A stretch of DNA of 29,315 bases from REDI01 sp038123735. Its GTDB lineage: Bacteria > Myxococcota_A > UBA796 > GCA-2862545. The position numbers were made by a program, and so were the translations under genes. The notes under the pieces are model-generated. The model did not search any database. It saw only the letters and a program-made list of their open reading frames with translations, and was not told the origin of the DNA. This document shows, one piece after another, positions 25,518 to 29,315 of this stretch. Location: contig JAYPAP010000036.1 of the NCBI GenBank assembly GCA_038123735.1, forward strand, positions 1 to 29,315, given 5' to 3'. The first letter of the stretch is position 1. Each line of letters opens with the position of its first letter.

Positions 25518-25547
25518 GGTTCGGCCTCTTACTCGCGAGGTCGAACC
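25518..25547 (+). repeat. Hairpin after rpoC
   Basis: GGTTCGGCCTC (25518-25528) pairs with GAGGTCGAACC (25537-25547), 11 bp with one G-U, around an 8-nt loop. There is no U tract, so it may be a weak terminator, a 3'-end stabiliser or a processing site. It precedes the rpsL promoter. Confidence 0.6.
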
Positions 25548-25553
25548 AATAAC

Positions 25554-25580
25554 TTGACAGAAGGCGCTCCAGTTCATAAA
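25554..25580 (+). promoter_or_regulatory. Candidate promoter of rpsL-rpsG
   Basis: TTGACA (25554-25559) is perfect. TTCATAAA follows at 25573-25580 with CATAAA as the best -10. The spacing and the TTCATAA heptamer are identical to those of the tRNA-tuf promoter at 10758. The distance to the rpsL ATG is 46 nt. Confidence 0.55.
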
Positions 25581-25626
25581 CCGCAGCGTCGCCGGCCGAG
25601 GGTCTAATCCTGGCCATGAGGAACAT

Positions 25627-26001
25627 ATGCCTACTATCAACCAGTTGATTCGGAAGGGTCGAAGCCGCCTTCCAAAGAAAAGCACGGCGCCCGCACTCAA
25701 GGGATGCCCTCAAAAGCGCGGTGTGTGCACACGGGTGTACGCCACCACGCCGAAGAAGCCGAACTCTGCTATGCGGAAGGTCGCGCGTGTGCGTCTTACC
25801 AACGCCATGGAAGTTACCGCGTACATCCCGGGTGAGGGGCACAACCTTCAAGAGCACAGCTCAGTGCTCATTCGTGGTGGCCGGGTCAAAGACCTTCCCG
25901 GCGTTCGCTATCACATCATTCGTGGAACCTTGGATACGCAGGGCGTAAGCGCTCGACGTCAAGGGCGTTCCAAGTACGGCGCTAAGCGTCCGAAGAAGTA
26001 G
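25627..26001 (+). CDS. rpsL: 30S ribosomal protein S12
   Basis: S12 lies in the decoding centre. The 124-residue sequence is full length, with CTRVYATTPKKPNSAMRKVA and GRVKDLPGVRYHIIRG, the latter holding the Asp (D89) that RimO methylthiolates in many bacteria. The streptomycin-contact lysines K43/K44 and K88 are wild type. AGGA precedes the ATG. It is 9 nt from rpsG. Confidence 0.99.
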   Translation: MPTINQLIRKGRSRLPKKSTAPALKGCPQKRGVCTRVYATTPKKPNSAMRKVARVRLTNAMEVTAYIPGEGHNLQEHSSVLIRGGRVKDLPGVRYHIIRGTLDTQGVSARRQGRSKYGAKRPKK

Positions 26002-26010
26002 GGAGTACCA

Positions 26011-26481
26011 ATGCCTCGTCGTCGCGAAGTACCCAAGCGCCAGATCCTGCCCGATCCTCGGTATCATGACCATCTGGTGGCCAAGTTCATGAACGTGCTG
26101 ATGCTGGACGGCAAGAAAGCTGTCGCAGAAAAGATTGTGTATGGCGCGTTCGATATTATCGAAGAGCGGACAAAAGAGGATCCTCTCGGTATCTTCCGTC
26201 GCGCTATTGAGAACTGTGAACCGATGGTAGAGGTCAAGAGCCGCCGCGTCGGTGGTTCGACCTATCAAGTGCCCGTTGAGGTTCGACAAGCGCGTCGTAC
26301 CGCTCTTGCCCTGCGCTGGGTCATTTCGCATGCGCGCAAGCGGGGCGGTAAGACCATGCGCGACAAGCTGGCCAACGAGCTCATCGAGGCCGCCCACAAC
26401 CGTGGTGGTGCCGTCAAGAAGAAAGACGATGTGCACCGAATGGCAGAGGCCAACAAAGCGTTTTCACACTATCGCTGGTGA
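26011..26481 (+). CDS. rpsG: 30S ribosomal protein S7
   Basis: S7 nucleates assembly of the 30S head and contacts the E site. The 156-residue protein is full length: MPRRREVPKR start, KFMNVLMLDGKKAVAEKIVYGAFD, SRRVGGSTYQVPVEVR and the C-terminal AEANKAFSHYRW. The next gene is rpsJ after 206 nt, with no fusA and no tuf in between, and a small terminator overlaps its stop codon. Confidence 0.99.
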   Translation: MPRRREVPKRQILPDPRYHDHLVAKFMNVLMLDGKKAVAEKIVYGAFDIIEERTKEDPLGIFRRAIENCEPMVEVKSRRVGGSTYQVPVEVRQARRTALALRWVISHARKRGGKTMRDKLANELIEAAHNRGGAVKKKDDVHRMAEANKAFSHYRW

Positions 26482-26496
26482 TGGCAATCACCTTTT
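26477..26496 (+). terminator. Short intrinsic terminator at the end of rpsG
   Basis: GGTGAT (26477-26482) pairs with ATCACC (26487-26492) around GGCA and is followed by four T. The stem overlaps the rpsG stop codon. It is modest in strength but suggests that rpsL-rpsG ends here. Confidence 0.55.
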
Positions 26497-26508
26497 CCTA
26501 GCGTTCTA

Positions 26509-26647
26509 TAGTCAAACTGACTACCTGAGCGCCGCCAGCGGGTGAGAGCCCGCAAACTTCTTTCAAGCCTTGAATACGACACGGTGAAGCGCACAACGAG
26601 GTGCTGAGCCGCCCGGGCCTCCGGATTGCACGCTCAGTAGAACTGAG
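26509..26647 (+). promoter_or_regulatory. Structured leader upstream of the S10 operon
   Basis: The 206-nt rpsG-rpsJ spacer contains TAGTCA-AAC-TGACTA (26509-26523), a GCGGG/CCCGC hairpin near 26540, and a competing pair: TGCTGAGC (26602-26609) with GCTCAGTA (26632-26639), or CTCAGT (26633-26638) with ACTGAG (26642-26647). A TATAGT box at 26507-26512 is a possible -10 without a good -35. A long leader fits S10-operon control by L4 as in E. coli, which is inference here. Confidence 0.5.
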
Positions 26648-26687
26648 TTTGTAAGTCATCAGTGCTCCATCGGAGCGAGGAAAACAC

Positions 26688-27002
26688 ATGGCATCATCCA
26701 ATAAAATCCGCATTCGCTTAAAGGCTTACGACCACAAGCTGTTGGACAAGTCGGCCCGGGAAATCGTTGAGACCGCGCGCCGTACTGGCGTAGATATCCG
26801 TGGTCCATTCCCCCTCCCTACGACGACCAACCGCTGGACTGTCCTGCGAGGGCCCCACGTGGACAAAAAGTCTCGTGAGCAATTCGAACGCCGGACACAC
26901 CACCGGCTTCTCGACATCATGGAGCCATCGCCACAGACCGTGGATGCTCTGATGAAGCTGGACCTGTCCGCCGGCGTCCACGTAGACATAAAGATTTCTT
27001 AA
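26688..27002 (+). CDS. rpsJ: 30S ribosomal protein S10
   Basis: S10 is a 30S head protein and, as NusE, a partner of NusB and NusG in antitermination. The 104-residue sequence shows IRIRLKAYDHKLLDKSAREIVETARRTG (in parts), GPFPLPTTTNRWTVLRGPHVDKKSREQFE (in parts) and the C-terminal SAGVHVDIKIS. GGAGCGAGGA precedes the ATG. It is followed after 64 nt by rplD, skipping rplC. Confidence 0.98.
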   Translation: MASSNKIRIRLKAYDHKLLDKSAREIVETARRTGVDIRGPFPLPTTTNRWTVLRGPHVDKKSREQFERRTHHRLLDIMEPSPQTVDALMKLDLSAGVHVDIKIS

Positions 27003-27066
27003 TTCTCAAATCGGCGCTTTGTTTTCCACGGTAGGCGTGGGACCCAAAGTCGCATTCGGAGGGCTC

Positions 27067-27690
27067 ATGCCAACCGTTGATGTGTACAACCAAAAGCGAG
27101 AAAAGGTCGCGGAGATTGTTCTCTCAGAGGACGTTTTCGGTGCGCCTGCTCGTACTGACCTTATGAGCGCTGTCGTGCGGTACCAAGATGCGAAATCGCG
27201 TCAAGGAACCCACAAGGTGAAGGGCCGGGCGGAAGTCCGGGGTGGTGGTAAGAAACCGTTTCGCCAAAAGGGCACAGGCCGGGCTCGCCAGGGTACTACA
27301 CGTGCTCCACAATGGCGTGGTGGCGGAATCGTCCACGGGCCAACCCCACGTTCCTACGCGTTCAAATTGAACAAGAAGGTGCGTCGGGCGGCACTTAGGT
27401 CGGCACTATCGCATCGCATCGCCGAAGGTTCGGTTGTGATCCTAGAAAACCTCGAGTTGCCTGAGATCAAAACCAAGCACGTGCAACAGTTGCTGAGCAC
27501 ATTCGAGCTCAAGGACGCACTTTTGGTGATGCCAGAACGCGATGAAAAAGTGTTCTTGTCTTCGCGGAATTTGCCGAATGTCACATTCTTGCCTGTTCAA
27601 GGCGTGAACGTGAAAGATGTTCTGCATCGCGGAAACTTGGTTCTCACCGCTGCGGCTGTGGAAGCTCTCACTACTCGGTTGGGAGGCTGA
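27067..27690 (+). CDS. rplD: 50S ribosomal protein L4
   Basis: L4 binds 23S rRNA domain I, extends a loop into the exit tunnel and in E. coli represses the S10 operon. The ATG at 27067 follows GGAGGG and gives a normal 207-residue protein (MPTVDVYNQKREKV). The tunnel loop region is GGGKKPFRQKGTGRARQG and RAPQWRGGGIVHGPTPRSY. A longer reading back to a TTG at 27019 is not supported. L3 (rplC), normally just upstream, is absent. Confidence 0.97.
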   Translation: MPTVDVYNQKREKVAEIVLSEDVFGAPARTDLMSAVVRYQDAKSRQGTHKVKGRAEVRGGGKKPFRQKGTGRARQGTTRAPQWRGGGIVHGPTPRSYAFKLNKKVRRAALRSALSHRIAEGSVVILENLELPEIKTKHVQQLLSTFELKDALLVMPERDEKVFLSSRNLPNVTFLPVQGVNVKDVLHRGNLVLTAAAVEALTTRLGG

Positions 27691-27691
27691 A

Positions 27692-27973
27692 ATGGAAATG
27701 CGTGATGTCCTCGTTCGGCCCATTGTGACCGAGAAGAGCGAGACCTTGCTGCCGGACAATACCTACGCCTTCGAGGTGGGGATCAAGTCCAACAAGGTGC
27801 AGATCAAAAGGGCAATTGAGCAATTCTATGGCGTCGAAGTTCAGACGGTACGTACATCGATCGTTCGAGGCAAGGTCAAGCGCTTCGGTCGTCGATTTGC
27901 AAAGCGGTCGAACTGGAAGAAAGCGTACGTGACGCTCGCTGACGGCCACAACATCAACATCTACGAGGCCTGA
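27692..27973 (+). CDS. rplW: 50S ribosomal protein L23
   Basis: L23 lies at the tunnel exit and docks trigger factor and SRP. The ATG at 27692 (MEMRDVLVRPIVTEKSE, 93 residues) overlaps closely with the rplD stop; the GGGAGG ribosome site is inside the end of rplD. Typical features are RPIVTEKS, VQIKRAIEQFYGVEVQTVRT and the basic FGRRFAKRSNWKKAYVTL. Confidence 0.97.
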   Translation: MEMRDVLVRPIVTEKSETLLPDNTYAFEVGIKSNKVQIKRAIEQFYGVEVQTVRTSIVRGKVKRFGRRFAKRSNWKKAYVTLADGHNINIYEA

Positions 27974-27980
27974 GAAGACC

Positions 27981-28802
27981 ATGGCGACTAAGAAATTTAA
28001 ACCAACGTCAGCGGGCCGTCGGTTCATGACCGTGAGTGATTTCGCTGAGATCACCACGTCAAAGCCAGAGCGTTCGTTGTTGGCACCTGCTCCAAAGAGT
28101 GGTGGGCGAAATAACCGCGGCCGTATCACCGTTCGCCATCGTGGCGGTGGGCACAAGCGCCGTTACCGCATCATCGATTTCCGCCGAGATAAGGAAGGCG
28201 TTCCGGGCAAAGTGGCGACGGTCGAATATGACCCCAATCGCTCAGCTCGCATTGCCCTCATTCATTTCGCGGACGGCGAGAAGCGCTACATCCTTCATCC
28301 GGTTGGACTGAAGGTGGGCGACAAGGTGATTACCTCGGACGATGCCGACATCACTCCGGGTAACGCAATGCGTCTCGTCGCGATCCCACTCGGTACTTGG
28401 GTACACAACGTGGAACTGAGCCGCGGACGCGGTGGGCAGCTTTGCCGTTCTGCAGGTTCGTATGCTCAAGTGATGGCTAAGGAAGGCGGATACGTTCTCC
28501 TGCGACTGCCATCGGGGGAGCTCCGGCAAGTTTGGGGAGAGAACCGGGCCACAATTGGTCAGGTCGGGAATACCTCGCACGAAAACATCAAGATCGGTAA
28601 GGCCGGTCGGACTCGATGGATGGGCATTCGACCCACAGTTCGAGGTACGGCCATGAACCCAGTCGATCACCCACATGGTGGTGGAGAGGGCCGTTCGAAA
28701 GGGCGTCATCCAGTCACCCCATGGGGCAAGCCCACCAAGGGCTACCGCACTCGCAACAAGCGCAAGGCGTCAACCCGCTTCATCGTTAAGCGCCGCAGCT
28801 AG
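27981..28802 (+). CDS. rplB: 50S ribosomal protein L2
   Basis: L2 is needed for subunit association and peptidyl transferase function. The 273-residue sequence is full length, with SGGRNNRGRITVRHRGGGHKR (in parts) and the conserved NPVDHPHGGGEGRSKGRHPV whose histidine lies near the catalytic centre. The spacing to rplW is 7 nt. Confidence 0.99.
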   Translation: MATKKFKPTSAGRRFMTVSDFAEITTSKPERSLLAPAPKSGGRNNRGRITVRHRGGGHKRRYRIIDFRRDKEGVPGKVATVEYDPNRSARIALIHFADGEKRYILHPVGLKVGDKVITSDDADITPGNAMRLVAIPLGTWVHNVELSRGRGGQLCRSAGSYAQVMAKEGGYVLLRLPSGELRQVWGENRATIGQVGNTSHENIKIGKAGRTRWMGIRPTVRGTAMNPVDHPHGGGEGRSKGRHPVTPWGKPTKGYRTRNKRKASTRFIVKRRS

Positions 28803-28816
28803 GTCAGGGAGAACAC

Positions 28817-29092
28817 ATGGCACGTTCTGTTAGAAAGGGGCCTTTCATTGACCCATCACTTCGAAAGAAGATTGTGCGCGCCCGCGAAGCAGGCAGCAAC
28901 AAGGTGATTCGTACCTGGAGCCGCCGAAGCACGATTCTTCCGGACATGATCGGACTGACCTTTGCCGTGCACAACGGCAAACAGTTCATCCCAGTGTACG
29001 TCACCGAGCAGATGGTCGGTCAAAAACTGGGTGAGTTCGCTCCAACTCGAACCTTCAGAGGGCATGCGGCTGACCGCAAGGCCAAGCGGTAG
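28817..29092 (+). CDS. rpsS: 30S ribosomal protein S19
   Basis: S19 binds 16S rRNA in the head together with S13. The 91-residue sequence is full length (ARSVRKGPFIDPSLRKKI, TWSRRSTILPDMIGLTFAVHNG in parts, GEFAPTRTFRGHA). GGGAGAA precedes the ATG. rplV follows 6 nt after the stop. Confidence 0.99.
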   Translation: MARSVRKGPFIDPSLRKKIVRAREAGSNKVIRTWSRRSTILPDMIGLTFAVHNGKQFIPVYVTEQMVGQKLGEFAPTRTFRGHAADRKAKR

Positions 29093-29098
29093 GGTATC

Positions 29099-29315
29099 AT
29101 GGAAAGCAAGGCAAAACTTAAGTACGCAAAGGTCTCGGCGCAAAAAGCGCGCTTGGTCGCGAATTTAGTACGCGGTCGAGACGTGTCTGAAGCTATCGAG
29201 ATTCTGCAGTTCACGCGGAAAAAGTCAGCTCCGATCATCCGAAAGGTGGTGGAGTCTGCGATGGCTAACGCCGAGCACGCTGCTCAGTCGTCTGGTGGTG
29301 ATTTGGATGTAGATG
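29099..29315 (+). CDS. rplV: 50S ribosomal protein L22, 3'-truncated by window edge
   Basis: L22 lines the exit tunnel. From ATG 29099 the frame is open to the end of the window for 72 residues: MESKAKLKYAKVSAQKARLV, NLVRGRDVSEAIEILQFT, KKSAPIIRKVVESAMANAEH. The tunnel beta-hairpin lies beyond the window. GGTAGGG in the end of rpsS serves as the ribosome site. Confidence 0.96.
   Translation, partial: MESKAKLKYAKVSAQKARLVANLVRGRDVSEAIEILQFTRKKSAPIIRKVVESAMANAEHAAQSSGGDLDVD

Noticed and set aside
25747..25905. Possible streptomycin resistance in rpsL
   Set aside because: The PKKPNS and GRVKDLPG motifs are wild type.
1..29315. CRISPR arrays, insertion sequences, phage genes, defence or biosynthetic clusters
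   Set aside because: No regularly spaced direct repeats, transposase or integrase motifs, terminal inverted repeats or cluster-like gene sets were seen on either strand.

Overview
This window is a bacterial chromosome segment, moderately GC-rich by eye, dominated by the information-processing core. The tRNA-Thr/Tyr/Gly/Thr-tuf-secE-nusG-rplKAJL-rpoBC-rpsL-rpsG order matches the classical proteobacterial arrangement, and RpoC carries the proteobacterial-type trigger-loop insertion. A selenocysteine-containing SelD, an RqcH-like NFACT protein, a FapA/DUF342 protein and a double-FHA protein fit a deltaproteobacteria-like lineage (Myxococcota, Bradymonadota, Bdellovibrionota or similar). That placement is inference; no 16S gene is present.

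Layout: (1) 1-2312, the 3' part of purA, a tRNA-Lys/tRNA-Glu pair with a bidirectional terminator, a divergently oriented lipoprotein of unknown function, and tRNA-Arg. (2) 2313-8245, a plus-strand accessory run: FapA-like protein, TRM11-like RNA methyltransferase, a small cysteine-pair protein, selD with an in-frame UGA, HMG-CoA lyase, and a double-FHA protein translationally coupled to it. (3) 8242-10599 minus, a CbpA-type DnaJ and an RqcH/NFACT protein; the DnaJ and FHA stop codons overlap tail to tail. (4) 10758-25476, four tRNAs, tuf, secE, nusG, rplK, rplA, rplJ, rplL, rpoB and rpoC. (5) 25477-29315, rpsL-rpsG as a short unit with its own promoter and terminator, then the start of the S10 operon: rpsJ, rplD, rplW, rplB, rpsS and the 5' part of rplV.

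The main oddities are: selD is a selenoprotein gene (UGA at codon 14 with a plausible bSECIS hairpin); RpoC has about 250 residues where E. coli has about 18, just downstream of the catalytic region; rplC (L3) is missing between rpsJ and rplD; fusA and a second tuf are missing between rpsG and rpsJ; and several ribosomal leaders can form mutually exclusive or start-site-occluding hairpins. Four runs of exactly ten N interrupt the sequence. In the three that lie inside recognisable genes the flanking bases nearly abut (0, about 2 and about 5 bases missing), so the apparent frameshifts in rpoB, mvaB and the small gene before selD are placeholder artefacts. No CRISPR array, insertion sequence, prophage or evident defence system was seen. 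The window is mostly housekeeping, and no clearly new multi-gene system stands out.
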